Shown one piece after another: positions 22,064-37,100 of a stretch of 64,000 nucleotides of DNA. The stretch is from assembly GCA_034008185.1 (NCBI GenBank), contig CM067085.1, forward strand, positions 76,992,275-77,056,274. Direction: 5' to 3'. The translations under genes were made by a program, and so were the position numbers. Under the pieces are notes generated by a model that made no database searches, had not been told where the DNA came from, and saw nothing but the letters and a program-made list of their open reading frames with translations. This DNA is from Gorsachius magnificus. Lineage: Eukaryota; Chordata; Aves; Pelecaniformes; Ardeidae. The number at the start of each line of letters is the position of its first letter. The stretch's first letter is position 1.

Positions 22064-24230
22064 CCCCACAGCAGGCACAGCAGCAAGGTAACTGCTTCAG
22101 GAAAGCAAAGCATTTATAGCACAGATGTGCCTCCGTACGGTTCTCTGCTCTTAGTAGGAAGATACGCTTAAGGAAAAAACTGGAAGCACTTGGAAACATC
22201 CTAGAAAACAATAAAGGAAGAGTGATGCTCAGGTCCTCCCTCAGCTGTGAGCTTCCATAGCTATGAAGGGATAACAAAGCTGCAAGCTCCATAATGTCCG
22301 GAACAGCTTAGGGAATTTTCCAAGTGACTATTGCCATGAGAATAACTCAGCTAGAAACCGTTCATTTCTGAGTGCACATTAACTCCACTTTGCAGATGAC
22401 ATTATTATTTTCACCCTCTCAACCCCCAAATTTCTTTCCAATACCATATAGTGAAGACCCTAAAATTCAAAGTTGTTGAGGAAAAAAACACCCAAAAGAC
22501 TGGAACTGAAAATGATCCTTACAGATCAAACTCACACTGAGGACGCCCGAGAAGCGTGCATGCTTGTAAAAAAAAAAAAAATCCATCCCTTTAGAATTAA
22601 AAGCATATTAGAATGGCTGCCTGAATTTGGCTTTCAAAGAAAGTTCTGATAAGGCACACGACTCACACTTATATATAGAAACCAAGTCCAATTTAGCTTC
22701 TGCTATCACAAGATCTCTGCTACATCAAGGAGTCAACTTACACAAGAGCACTATGGTGAAGTTGATGGTTGTTAGATTATCTGAGTCAGCCTCACCTTGA
22801 AAATTATAGCGCTAGGAGCATATTCAACAGTTTAATTAAATAAGAGATGTTGCTGTGTCTCTATGCCATTAGCCAATGAAGAAAAGTTGTGAAATAAGCC
22901 TATGTCCACTGCTTACATGTGATCTCAGAAGCTGGCCCTCATGACTTGTTAAAAAAGTAGAGGTAATTTGACCTGAAGTGTCAGATCAAACAGGACAGAC
23001 ATTCAGAAGGGGAAAAAACTCAACCCCAACAAACAAACAAAGCAGAAATGGGTATACAAGCAAACAATTGATTTATGGGAATGAGACCTTTGCCTTCTGA
23101 CCTTAAAGTTCTCGCAGTTGGATTGCAGAAGTTTCCTTGACAGATTATCAGTATAGGATAGTGGGGAGTACGTTTTATTTGTTCTTTAATAACATAACCC
23201 CACCAGGAACACAGCCGAGCTTTATGCATAATGGAATGGCCACAGAACACTCAAAACATTTTTTTTTTTTTTTTTAAGCCACTTTTCCCCTCTCTTCTAA
23301 GCATCATAACCCCTTCGGAAGTTCTTAGAAAGCTTCCTCTCTCAGTGTATTTTTCCTGGCCTACCACTCCAAATACAGGTAAGACAAACTAACCAGCAAC
23401 TACACAGTCCACCTGGGAACACAGCAAACAGGCTAAGAATTCCAGTAAAAGCATCTTTAAGGAATCTGCGAAGCCAGTTCATATTGAGAAAACCAGCAAA
23501 GCTGCACTTCTTGCGGTCCAGCAATCAATACCAGTGAATGAGGCTGTCTGCAGCTGAACAGCAACAAAAGTCTTTACACCAGCCTGTTACCAGACCACCA
23601 GCTACAAATTAGTATCTTACGGAATCATTTTCTCCTTAAATGACTGGGCCCTCTTGCCAAGGAAATGTCACTGCAGTGTTTGCCACGTGGTTCTAGAGTT
23701 ACGCTAATCTTTAACAGCTGTGACCTCCAAAGCACTGATTTTTATTAAACACAGTTCAGTTAGGCAAGGACCACACCAACACTGGTTTAACACTGGTTTA
23801 ACACTGGTTTAAACAGCTACACTTGATGTAATGACTTTAGTCTCACTAGTGATGTTTTTCAAGACATGGATGAACAATGAGTTAATTAATGAGGAAAAAA
23901 CAGTGCCTAATTTCACAGTACAAATTATGCCAGTGCACTAGTCCTGCTTAGTCTCCAAGACAAGAAAAAGTTTTACACTAAAATGAGGTTATCCTTAGGT
24001 TTTCTTATCTTTTTACCCAGAAACACTAACAGCTCACCACCACACTCAAGGAGGAAAGGATTCCTTCTGGTGCATATGAATATATACTCTGAATCACCTT
24101 GAACAGGCTGCACAATTACAATTGGATTGGTCACCGTTCCGAGAAAAAAAAAAAAAAAAAAAGTCTTCCCCCTTCTTCCCATTCCCAAACCCCACAACAA
24201 AACAGAAGTCAAAGCGAAGAGAAAGGAAAT
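22064..24230. other. AT-rich intergenic sequence between amylase copy 2 and RNPC3
   Basis: No supported gene. Contains homopolymer runs (T near 23260-23276, A near 24144-24162) and the 12-bp repeat. Open frames are short and have no recognisable domain. Confidence 0.6.
23779..23814. repeat. 12-bp tandem repeat, three copies
   Basis: Three head-to-tail copies of AACACTGGTTTA. No gene association seen. Confidence 0.85.
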
Positions 24231-25380
24231 AATTTATTAGAGATTTCACAAGCAAACTAACATACATTTACATATAAGTCTTGTGACAGTTTAAAGAGAT
24301 CTGGAACCTTTAAGATGAGCAAATTTATACTCTGCCTTAAATACTTTAGAAATGCTACTACGCACAGTTCAAGAGGCCCGATGATTACACTGCTTCTTCC
24401 CTCAGCTTGGTAATACTTGAAAGAGCTGGAACACAAAAGGGACCTGGAACATCACAAAGGCACGTTAAAAGCACGAACAACCAGAAAATAGTAGCGTTAT
24501 GCTTTCTTTTGACAACTAAATTGAAAGATGCTAAGTATTGAGAAAAGTGCTGAATGTCTGAAAAAAAAATCTGACTTAACAGATACAGGCTGTATTAATT
24601 TTATATTACAGTAAGTTAAACAATCATCTAATATGAAACCCACAAGGAAAACGTAAGGCACTGGCAACAACACTATCTCAGTGCAGAGAACAATCTAACG
24701 AAAAAACCAAACCCAACAAAAAGGCACCAGTGATTAATAGTTCAATTCCAAACGCTTCATTGCGAGATAAGAGTTGGATTTTCTTCTCTAATCAGAAAAG
24801 AAAAAGTAAGGAATGTACAAACTAAGTCAACTACAGGTTGTTTCTCATACACCAGGAGAACAGTAATCATCAAATGTTCTAAAATACTGGTCAACCTTTT
24901 CATGTTATTAAGAATTGCTCTGCAACATATTTTAACCAACGTAGTGTTATTATTGCATTTATTTAAAGCAAAACAAGAAGACATCCTCCGTGTGAGCTCA
25001 GCACAGCTCCGCGCACACCAGTGGAACACTTCCAGCTCATACAAGCTAAGGAATTGGACCACAAATTACCAAGTTGTATGACCTGTGAGGAAGAAGGTGG
25101 AGGCCACCTTTCAAGACCAGAAGCCTTCTTTGTGTCTATTCACACAACACAGACAACTCTTTTTTTTTTTTTTCCTTTTCCCCCTGAAAGAGCACCCTTT
25201 GCTTTTAAAATTACAGATCAGTTCAAGCTCTAAAACATGTAAACTCCTCCCCACACCTACTCTACACAAAAACGTAAATGTAGTTGAGTGCTACGGGAAA
25301 CATTGCACAAAAAAAGGATACAACAAGAAAGGATACACTCTGCATGACAGTATTACTGCAGTATTTACGCAGGAATGTTT
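24215..25380 (-). other. Alternative 3'-terminal (non-coding) exon of RNPC3
   Basis: The acceptor reads CTGCTGTTCTTCTTTAG on the minus strand with the exon starting at 25380. The exon contains the tandem U12-type motifs. A distal AATAAA lies at 24238-24233, another is near 24957-24965, and the true end is not determined. It begins 2.7 kb past the RNPC3 stop codon, so it would form the 3' UTR of a long isoform. The 28114-25381 interval is then intron or alternative UTR. Confidence 0.6.
25313..25336 (-). promoter_or_regulatory. USSE: tandem U12-type 5' splice-site motifs of RNPC3
   Basis: The minus strand carries GTATCCTTT twice (25336-25328 and 25321-25313), separated by 6 nt. GTATCCTTT is the U12-type 5' splice-site consensus bound by U11. 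Two of them in tandem near the 3' end of RNPC3 are the hallmark of the U11 snRNP-binding splicing enhancer known from the SNRNP48 and RNPC3 genes of animals. It lies 44 nt downstream of a strong 3' splice site (AG at 25382-25381), the geometry expected for exon definition. U11 bound here promotes use of that acceptor and switches the 3' end of the mRNA. This is a feedback loop, because the RNPC3 protein is itself part of the U11/U12 complex. Confidence 0.85.
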
Positions 25381-28069
25381 CTAAAGAAGAACAGCAGAAT
25401 GTGGTTTAATCTTACTTGATTCTCAGAATTGCATACACATAACTTTATGCTACCTATCAAAAGCAAATATGCCTCTCCAATAAAATACAGTTTTGACCCC
25501 TTACAAGATTGAATGAGGGCTGATGAGTCCACCAACACTAAACTCCACATTCAAAAGTAAATACATTTTTTTGATAACTTGAACTAGTAGGACACCAGCA
25601 GACTTTTCTGTCTCGTTAATGCTCCTTCAAGTCTTTGCCATTGTACAGACTCGCTTTTTCCATCAGGTCCAAAACCCAACCATGTTTCCATTCAATGCAG
25701 GCTTTCAAGTCACTTCTTCCCTATGAAGAAGCTGGAGACCTCTCAACATCAGTTATGTCTTCTACATAACCTTTCTCCCAAAAAGTTGTATTTCAGCTAC
25801 AGAAAAAATAGTCACCCCAAATACTAACTGAAATTTTTGCCAGTCCATCAAGAAAAAGACATTTCAGCCAGCAAGGAGTTACACAGTATTTTTATAAACC
25901 ATATGGATTCTTTTCTCTACAATGGAGAAGGCCTTTGTAGAGAAAATACTAAAAAAAATTATAAAAATATTTGCAATAACATTCATGAATTTAACACAGC
26001 TTCTTCCTGTTTAAAAATAAGCAAAAGTTTAACTTATGTCAATTTAGTAGTTTAAAAAAAAAACAACCTGACAACAACATTGAGACACAGGATACAGATC
26101 AAATTTCAAGTCCCTCAAATGTTTGCATCAACTTGTTTATATGCATATTTATGTTTCAAATGAGTTTCTGACACTGTTCTTCCTGGCAGACTCAGATTTC
26201 TGTCACGGTGTTTTGCATCATAAACCAGCATCCATCAGAATATTCCATCGGGAACAGGAAAACATAGTCATGCAGAAAGAGGGTTCAGTTTCATCATCAG
26301 TTGGGAAGTGAAATAAGTATTTTTCATTAAACCTCATGGATCCCTAGAAATCTGTATTAGTCTACAGCACATTCCGTGGTCTTTACATATGAATGGTCAA
26401 GGTAAGGAAGAAGTTCTGCCCATGATACGTTAAACCAGTGACACCAAGGTAACTCATGTAGGACTTTCAGGTGCACAAATAAGTCTTGCATAAGTACATG
26501 TTTGCTCACTCTAAAAAAAGCTTCCGAGCTGACCGTCAATATGATTAATAACCAAATAAGCACCTCGTTATTTTCTTTATGTAATCCAAGTACTATTTAG
26601 CATGTTTAGCAAAGTCAGAACCAGGTATAATGTATAAAGTTAGTTGGAAAGACATGGAATTCCTAAAAGAATAAAAGTGTTCACACCTCATTTCTAAGGC
26701 TTTCCAATTGCTATAAATACTTCATTTTTTCATTTAAAGAAACCTTAGCAATTTTCTTATTAGGCACTGGATAAAAAAATATATATACAAGGGGGTTTTC
26801 TGTCAAGGAAGGAATAAGAAACAAGACTGAAAGATTCCCATAAGCCCTTGTTCCTAGTAGAATACTCTAGCCAAGGCTCAATTGTCTCTTTTCGATGGTC
26901 AATACAGAAGAATGTCTGTAAAAGTGATCTTTAACTTGATAAAACAAAAAACAGATTTTGCAAACCAGAAATCAATAACTCAGCGTAGGAACTGGTAAGA
27001 CCAAATACCATCTCAGAAATGAGGGAAACAAGCTCTAATATAATCCGATAAAAAGAAAAATCCTTCGACAACTGACAGAACGAGAAACCTACAATTGAAG
27101 TAACTGTTATAAATAGAAATACTACCCGCACAATAGCCATAATATGGGGCCTCCAACCAATTTTTAAAAATCAAAACCAGCTGTTCACATCCTTTATTTC
27201 AAACTTCGGGGTTTTTTACAAAGTATTCTGGATGTTTTGATCATTGTTAAAAACACATCATGGATTAAGTAGAACATTTCAGAAGCATTCAGCCTAAACT
27301 CTGAGTTCATTTGGTCTTAGGTGGAGGCGTAACCAGAGCGATGCCCAACTGTAACCTGTAATTAAGCTAAATGCCCTTTAAATTCGAGGTAGCTGATTTA
27401 TTAGACGGTACAGATTGAGAAATAAGTGCTTCTAATTCTTGCACCAGTTGCTTCACATACTGAGACGGTTCACCACTCAAATGTTTTTAGGCCATGAAAC
27501 CCCTCACAGTTAAATTAGAGCTGATTTTGCTTGAGTTACTCTCACATAAAGCAAATACTTAAACAGCAGTGAAGTAAAGCTATATGATAAGAAATAAAGT
27601 TAAATAGTGTTTGCTTTCTGCTAAAAGTTACTTTCCCATCAAGTTTAGGTGATAATGCTGAAAATCAGGACCTCTGCATTCCACAGCAAAGGAAGCCTTG
27701 ATCAATGCATCGTTAAGTAGCGCTTCCTGACACGATATCCTTTCCCAAATCAGACAGGTTTAAAGGATGCTGCAATAGCACTAAGATCTCATTTTCCAAA
27801 GCTAGCAAAGCCAAAGGTCCTTTACAGAGCTGGCTGAAGTGAGTTTACCATTGGAAACAGTTCTTCAGGATCACTTTGCAATGGTGGGGACAGAAGGGAA
27901 GGAAGAGAGAGGCAACTTTTCAAAGCCAAAACCCCAGAATATTACTTAAAGGTAAGTGGTCTGATTCCACCATCACTATTCCTAAGGAAGCCATTGAAAT
28001 GATAATAAATAAAAATGAACAAAAAACACCCCCAACAAAACAAATGAGCAAACCCCCCCAGCTTATTTC

Positions 28070-28081
28070 TTTATTTTTATT
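28070..28081 (-). terminator. Proximal polyadenylation signals of RNPC3
   Basis: Two AATAAA hexamers in tandem on the minus strand, 34-45 nt after the TAG stop. They could give a very short 3' UTR, as an alternative to the distal terminal exon at 25380. Confidence 0.65.
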
Positions 28082-28114
28082 TTCAGGCAGAGAATCCATA
28101 CCTTGTGCAGTGTT

Positions 28115-31100
28115 CTACTTTTTTCTTTTCCCTTCATTGGCATCCTGTTTTGGTCTAGCTGAACGAGCAAATTGCTGAGATTCTGTTAAGGACTCCAAGT
28201 CAACGACAAGCAGAAGCCAATCAAGAAGCAAAAAAGCAGCATTATTTCAGCAAAAAGAGTTTAAAAAGTGCCCTTTATCGGTGAATCAATTCTACTACAG
28301 TATTAAATATTGTAACAGTAGCGGCTGTTAGTCAAAGATTAAGACCTCACTGATCTGCAGAACAAAAAATTTTAAGAGAGCCTGTCCAAGAGTTTACAAT
28401 ACAAAGTAAACAAGGACTAACCAGGAATGGATTAGGCACAAACAGAATAACTACAGCAGGATAAATGCTTGGTATTTACAGTCCTCCACCCCAGCACGTT
28501 AATTCCGTAACTTTGATGTCTCAGTAGGTATTTGGGAGGAAAAAAGCTACAAGGAACAGAGGTGAACAAGAGTACAAAGAAAAGGAAATAGATTATGAAA
28601 CAGAAGTGAAAAATAAGAAAGGACTTACAGACAAAAACAGGGCAATGCAATCAGAAGATGTAGAAATCCCAACATGTAACACAGGCCCAAAAAGTAACTG
28701 ACAGTTCCAGCTGGAGAAGCAGCCTAAGTAGAGATGACTGACTCCAACAGGAACATTTCTTTATGTCCTTAATTCTGCAAGCACACGCCTGACACCCAGT
28801 GAAAAAGCCTACTTAATTTAAATACAATGGTCATACAAGCTAAATTACTGTGTTTGCAGGATCAAAGAGCTAACACCAGAGAAGACCATTTTAACTGTCT
28901 TAAATAAAGCACATTTCCTTTCCTATTTCAGAAGGGTGCCTCTATATATTTTTACAGTTATCATGAAATTAACAGTATACTGCGCTATGCTGCCTGGTTT
29001 TCTTAACGTATTAGAAATCAATGGAAAGAAGAAATAAGTAGAACACTCTGACAGCAAAACGAGAGATTGACAAGTTACAATGAATATAATATAAATGTTT
29101 GAAGAAAAAGATACAACCACCATGGGTTTTTCAAATAAGACATAGCCATTTGCTTCTTTTAGAGCTTTAGCAGCTGCTTTTTCATTAGGAAGTCCAATGA
29201 AAGCCTGTCCCTTCATACGGCCTTCTTTCATCAAACGGATATCAAACCTAGAGGCAGGAAAAAAAAAAAAAAAAAAACCAAAACACCACCGAGATTTGGG
29301 AATTACTCATGTTTAACCACACTTTCGTATTGCACAGTACAAATACAATTTGCATGCTTCAACTTGGAGAAGTAGCAGAAACAGGAGCAGAGCCTACAAG
29401 CAGGAATTGTGTCACTGGAGACCATTTTACCAGTTAGTAAAAAGTGACATTAGACTGCAGGATGGCAAATTGGTGTGCAGCTGTAGTAAATATGATCTAT
29501 GCAAAATGATCAGATACACACAAGTCAGCTACACTGTTCACTCTGCATCGCTCAGCCAATAAATGGTAACTTTGGTAATGAAAATATAAGTGCAAAACAG
29601 CAGGGTCCTTGAACACTGTTTATCACAAGTACAGCAATGGAATTATTGTTTAAAACAAAGATTTACAGATGAAATGCATTTTTTCTTTATGCAGAAGATG
29701 GAAAGCTATGACTAGTTTTTAAATCACAATTTTCACCGGTATTACAGAAGTTAACATAAAAGGCTTAGTTTTAACCAAGTACCGAATTAACTTACATGTT
29801 TCGTTCCACTTCTGACTGGAAGTCAACGTATCTTCCAAAAATGAACTTGAGATCCTGAAATTTAAGGGTAGGTGTAAGAGGAAAGCTGATAAAAAGCCCT
29901 TCTGATAAAATACTTAATTTGCTTGTTTACCTACCTTTTCTTGAACTTGTTTAGCTAAATTCTTCACATATATCCTGCAATTTGGATCACCTGGCTCATA
30001 GTTTTTGAAAACAGAAAATTTTTCCATTTCTTGAAGAAGACAGAAAAGCAAACAATGTTTTAGCTCACTCAGCTTTTTTTTCTCAGTATAAACTAACTAA
30101 ATTATGTGATCAATTAATAAAGGAAATGCTTATTTCAATTATTTGTTGCAACAATTCAAAGAGGTATTATTAGATAATTTATTCTCCCCAGTTATACCTT
30201 CTCTAGAAAGTCTGTTTTTTTCTAGATCCCTTCTAGAAATAAATTCTGATGGTATTTCATCCTCCTCCTCTTCAGTTTCCATTTTATCATTTGAGCTAGG
30301 AGCTGGGAAAATCCTTCCAAAGCCCGTATTATTGATCTCTTCGGTGGTTGCATAAAGGTCTGAAATTTCAACATGTCATATAAATGGTTTGTATGTTTAT
30401 TCACGAGAGGATCAATAGCAAGCAAAGAAGTATACTCCTTCCAGCAACGTTTTGATATAGTAGACTTTATAAAGCAATTTGAAGTCATCCTTAAAGAAAC
30501 GTGTCTTAATCCCTGGCTTGACAAACACACCTGCTCTATATGGTCCTATAAAAATATAAAATAAAAGCCACAGCACGTGCCAGTTGGGGTAAAGCCAGCC
30601 TTGCTGCTCAAGCCCATATCCACTTCAGTGGGCTACCCAACTTTCACTCAAAGAAACAGTACATTACTGTAAAGTACCAAGACACCCAGACTGACCATAA
30701 CCCTGTAAGAAACCACCACACCTCATTGCTATTATCGCCCAGCATTTTTATAGCAGACACTCAGTGCATCACAGAGGAGGAGCTGGGAATCACTTGAATG
30801 CTGCTCTCTAAGAGCTGGAAAAGGAAAATCTGAGGTTAGGCTGATACATTCAACTACACTACATAATACTGAGAACGTATTTGTAACATACTTGCTAAAA
30901 ACATCTTAACATTTAAAAGAGAGGGCAATTCACCATGAATACACAGATCACAGAGGAGACACCTTTAAAATCCTATAGAGCCTTTACTGGACCAAAGCAC
31001 ATGGTTCTGTGCTTTAATACAGGAAAAACAGCAAATGCAGACAAGACACAAGTTGGTGCTCATAAACAAACCCTGATGTACACTATTTATGAAAGCTCCA

Positions 31101-34100
31101 ATATAAAAGAAAAAAATAATTCCCTGGCCTAAATGTCAGCAGCCTTCTACACCCTGAAGCCACGTGAATTTAATGTCTAATACATTTGAAATACAAAGTC
31201 TCTTACCATTTTTTTCTTCTTTTTCCGAGTTTATCTGAAGAACAGCTGGGATGTCAGTAGTAATGTGGAACTCAATTTTTTTATGACCTACATGCTGTGG
31301 CTGCTCAAAGACATCTGAAGGTGACAGTGTGGGGTGCAAATTACTGTTTAAAACAACAACGTGTTAATTGAAGCGTCAGACACTGATGAATGCATAGTCA
31401 AATACAGTTTCTTCCAGACAGATTTGATGCTGTTACCACGAACACATGAGATCTCCATTTCATAAATTTCACCCAATACAGTTCACGTTGATTAAAACAC
31501 TGCAAACGCAGTAAGCATGGCTGGCAGCGAGAGCTAAAACAAGAATTACATACCACATTACAGTACAGACAGGCACTTATGAAAAACTTTATCAGTAACT
31601 TAAATACAAAAAAATAACTGGCCTTGCTGCTGCTCTCACATTGTGCATAAAATACACCAGTATTTAAAAAAATATAGCAAATCACTTGGAGGAAAAAGAT
31701 GGCTATTAGTAAAAATGGTTTTAAACTAAACCAGGGTAGGTTTAGACTGGACCTAAGGCAGAAATTCTTTCCAGTGAGGGTGGTGAAACCCTGGCAGGGG
31801 TTGCCCCGAGAGGGGGTGGAGGCCCCATCCCTGGGAACATTCCAGGCCAGGTTGGAGGGGGCTGTGAGCAACTTGATGTGGTTCAAGGTGTCCCTGCTCC
31901 TGCAGGGGGGTTGGGCTGGGTGACCTCGAGGGGTCCCTTCCAACCCAAAACATTCTAGGATTCTATGAAAAATGCATTCACAATCGATCATCCCTACACA
32001 GAAATACTACACTGGTGTCTACTGTGCCATACTACTGCAGTTTCAAAACACAAACTTATTTTAAACTAAATCATGTTTATTCTTCTAGTATCATGCTTTT
32101 TTTTAATTTTAAATGTTTATTTTAAGAAGTATCCCAGACAATAAATCCAGATTGCTTCTGCCAGGGCTGTGATATGAGGGGTTTTTTTCTTTGTTATGAA
32201 AAAGGGATTTTTATTAGTTCGATAGCAAGAGAAACACACAGCTTGAACCAGGCACACGTTACAGATTAAGGCTGTTGGGCAGCCTTGAGTTCAAATTAAA
32301 TGAAAACCTCGACCTTTAGAGCAATAAAATCAAGCAGGAGATAAAGGAAGACCAACTCCACTATGAAATTTACGTATCAGTGAAGAATGTTTGTTTTAAA
32401 ACAGCAACACTGAAGCAAACATGGTACAGAGAACATCCTCTAGTAAAAGGAATAATCTTCTGAAACCGTGCAAAAACCACAGAAATAATACAAACCTGTG
32501 GGGAGTACACATGGGAACATTCAGTAAGTCTTTAATTCTTTGCTTTTTTCTCACACCACGCTTCTTTGTGTTTATTGGTCTTTTAGGCTGAAGGGTTGCT
32601 AATTCCATCAACTTGGTCATTCTATATTAAACAAAATTTAAAGAAGATCCAAAGCGGTTTACAGGTTATTTGAAAACAGTCATTTTGAAAACCATTCCCC
32701 CTTCCTCAAAGCCCTCGAAATACGACTTTTCAGAATATGGCTATACACCTAGCTACTTTAAGACCGAAACAACATTAATAAACTATAATACATGGAAAAT
32801 TGATATACACAGAGCACTTGAAGTGACCAATCAAAATCATAACAAAACCAATGATGCCTCTTCCTTCCCCAAGCATGCACCTAATTAGGACACCGAAGCT
32901 GTACAAGTGCTAAGAAGCCCCAAGCTGAACCTTTTTTTGCAACACTATTTCCACCCAGCAGACGCGCCTTTTTCCAAATGCATGTATTTTTCTGAATAGA
33001 GCATAGGGACTTTCTTACTTTTCAGTTTAAATACCAACTAAACAAAATGGCTTCTTCATTTGGTATTAAAAAACAGCTATGATGTAATTCAGTCCCAACA
33101 CTGCAAGAGAATCCTCAGCACACACAATCTTCCACTATTATTACTCCTAGCAATACACACTGACGTACCAAGAACATTTTGGAAGTCAGAAAGCACACGT
33201 GATTCAGGCTGAGTAGTTTACTCAGTAAATATGTGGAAAAAGGAAGAACCTAGAAAAACTAAATATTGCTTCCTTACATCTGCACTGTCTTCATTCTGAG
33301 TTTCTGTTTTGTTGGGTTTCCAGTTTGGGAAATGGGAACAAATGATAATTTCCATACCACTTGGCCATTTCCCTTCCCTTACTGCAATTCAAAACAGCAC
33401 AGTCCCTCTGGAGCTTCCTTAAGCATCTGGAAAGGTTACCCATATACTGCAAATGTTAACAGATTCCACCATTTGCTGAACTAGAAGCTAGAAAAGCAAA
33501 CCCACCACTTTAGAAGAGCCCAAAGCTTGCAAATGACTGTAAAATGCATACCTCTCTTTTTCCTCCTCATTATCACTTTCGTATTCTGATTCATCTCCAC
33601 TAGATAGTTGCTCTTCTTCCTCTTCAGGCAATGGAGGCTCTTCAGGGGGCAGAGGTGGGATTGGGGGAGGTGGCGCTGGCACTGGTAAATACTCTTCATA
33701 CTAATTATGGGGAAAAAGTTTAAAAAAAAAAAGTAACTAAATGTTTTAAGGAAAAAACCTGCATATCTTTTCTTTTACATGATAAAACCAGCCAAAGCAA
33801 TAAATTAGAAGATGACAAGAAGCATTTTTTTAAAGTATGCTTATTTTAATAAGCATAGATGCTATTTTGCTAGACTACATTATTAATGAAAACTTTCTAC
33901 AAGAAAAAAAAAAATTGCTGCTTTCTGAAGCGTAATAGTAAATGTTTTCATTCTTTTAATTTGAGGAGTTAAAAAATTAACAACCATGGCCCTGGGGTTT
34001 CACTTTGCACTCAGCTTTAAGGACTTCCCTGAGAATACGGTCAAAACGTATGGGAGAAGGCTCCCAAGCAGTCCCAGTTTCTACACTGAACTTTCCACCA

Positions 34101-37100
34101 CCTATCAAAGTTACATTTCCACTTCTGTAAGGAGTGAGGATTTCATGAAAGGAATAGTTTTTTTTCATCGAGACTACAAAAACCACATATAAGGAATTCC
34201 CTATGTACAAAATAGTCTCCAGCCCCACTTTCAACAGTCTTACTACACTTAACAGCTACTTTTATGTGCCATCAGTTCCATAAGGCACTGATCGTCTTCT
34301 GGCATTAGAAATACTCTGTGCCCTTTAGAAACCGCTCTAAGAATTTCGAGGACTGGCTTCTCACCTTACAACTCTTTTTTGCACAACCATTACATTCACA
34401 TGCTTAACCTGGCCCAATACCAGGCAACAAATAAAGTTATTCCCAGAAAATCTGTGTGAATTCATTTATTTGATAGATCTGTTTCATAGTTTTCTTTACC
34501 AGCTAGCTCTCCTGTTCTTAGAAGCAGGTGCTCTGCAAAGTGTAGTGGAGCACAACATCACTATATCCAAATACTGTACCTATCACTAATTAATGCAAGT
34601 CCTCACTTGCTCTGTCAGTTAAACTACTCTATCACAGCAACACAGAACTGAGACTGCAGAGCTGGTATTTCTGTTTCCCTTCACAAACACCTCCCCTCCC
34701 CTTAAGTCTCTGCCTGTTTCCCTCACCCCTGCCTCTTTCAAAAACATCCTGGAGACAGAGCAAGTTAAATCCAAAAGCTCTGTGTAATCTCATTAACAAT
34801 CTGAATCTAATCAGAACTCTGAAGAAACACAGGGATCAAGGAGCTTCACACACCTTTGTAAGGCAAGGGGCCAATGATATTCTTTACTTCTTGTATCTGT
34901 AACGTGATGCTATAACCTCCCTTGATTTTATACTCAACAGTTTGAAGTACTCCAGTGCTACTGTCATGCATATACGTTTCTTTGTTCTAAGTATAGTTAG
35001 AAGATTTCTTTAGAAGACTAACATGCACTTCTTGCCCAGCGAAATGCAGCAGCATTTGCTTGCCTCTGGAGATTTCTCCAACTTGCAGAAGCTTGAACTT
35101 AGATCTCCTACCATGTTGCTAACAATTGTGAATCCATTTTACAGTCCTTAAAACATATTTTTAAAAAGTTACCATGGGAGGGCGAGCAGTAATTGGTCCA
35201 AAAGGTGGAGGAAGATTCATTTTATTCATAAGATGAAGTACCTGAAATGATTCAAGATAAGATGTCCTTTAAATAAATAAATAAATGGAAATAGTTCCAT
35301 GCTCGGTATCACGGTCGATTACTCCTGGCAGGTGTAAATCAGCACAGTTTAAATGAAGACACAACTACACTGGTTATTAATCAGTGTGAAAGACTGCACT
35401 TGAGATCCAACGCTAACAGTAAGTATGAGCAACACCCTAAAAAGGCAATTCAAAAGAAGTAAAGCGTCTTCTCAGAATGGAATTCCAAGTACTCAAATCA
35501 CATCTAATTAGGAAGACCATATCCAGTTAAGTCTTCGGTGTCAATGAAGTAAGTTACTTCTGGTCAAGGAAATCTTATCTCAACACAGTAAAAAAATGAA
35601 CCCTGGTTAACACTATCACAGGAAAACTAACTTAATATTTACTATGACAAAAATTATTTCTCTGGCTAATTAAGAGAGGAAAAAGGAGAAGTTTCCATTT
35701 TTATACTTGTTTTTTTTTTGCAGTTTTTTTACTTACCTGGACATAAAATTTGGGCACACTTGCCAAGGCATTTGCTATATTTGCTAGAATTGTACTTGAA
35801 GGTGGTGGATACAAATATTTGAGGCAAGAATTGATGGGAAAGGTGAGGCTGAGGAAAGATTAAAAACGAGACATCTTAGCACCATTGCCATGTCATGACT
35901 GATAACAATTAATAACTACTAGAGGTTTAGCTATTCATTATACCTGAAGTATCACTGATATATTATTTCCCCTAGAACAGTTCTGGGCCACTTACATTAC
36001 GTCTTTAACATCAGGGAGCAGTCCCCTACCGCATGATAGACTTACTGGGGTTGTGCACAGTGAAAGTACCAACACAGGCAGAAAGCCTGAAGCACACAGA
36101 AACAATCAAGTCCAAACCCAAGAGCACAGCATAGCATAGCCTGCTGTACAAACATCATAAACTCAATGCTCAAAGCACTGGATTTATTAGCCCGAAGAGA
36201 AATTTGTTCTTCATGTATGCAAAAATGCAAATCGGGGAAAAAAAGAACAAGAAACCTCTGGAAAAACAGAAATCAAGAGTATTCTGTTAACACTGGGGCA
36301 ATCTACCCAGTCCTCAAACTCCTCCTGAGAAAGCAATGCCTAGCGCTAGAAGGCTACAGTGCAATCCAGAACTGCACGGCTCAAAGCACCAGTCACTGCT
36401 CAACTGCGAGGGTTCTAAACTTGAAGAACTAAAATTCCAACGTTATGACCATTCCTACAGCCTGCAGAACAGTAGCATACTATAAAACAAACCAAGATAG
36501 AATGCCGCATACAACTTTCTCTCCTGTTCAACAGTGCATAACGCTTATTTCAAAATAAACTGTAACAGAATAAAATAATTAAGACCAAAAAAGCCACTAA
36601 CCCATGGTTGGGTGCAATTCCATTCTCTATTTTAACACAGCTTGGTTCTTTTTTCTCTTCTTCTTTCAATGGTTCTTCTGAACTGGAAATTAATTTAGCA
36701 TTAATTGAAAGAGGGCAAAATTTAAGTGTCTTACAAAATATACAAAATATGTTTAACTTTATCTGTTAAAAAAATATAAGAAGCAATTTTTATATTTTTA
36801 ACATCAACGGCATTACTACAGCCATTATTACTTCTTAAGAATTAATACATGTAGATAATTACAGCAGCCAGACTTCTAAAATTAATATTTATGCAGATTT
36901 AAGTAAGTCTCCCCATATTCAAACACTTCTGACTTAAATCTGCTTACAGGAAAAGAACTAAAATTATCCTATGTTACTCTCTGTTCAGAGACCATATAAA
37001 ATCAAAGGTATTACATTATTGCTTTGTTCATATTCAGACAGTGGAATAAATAACTCAAAACCTCTATAGTTGATTTTAAATAAGCACTATCACATAGCTT

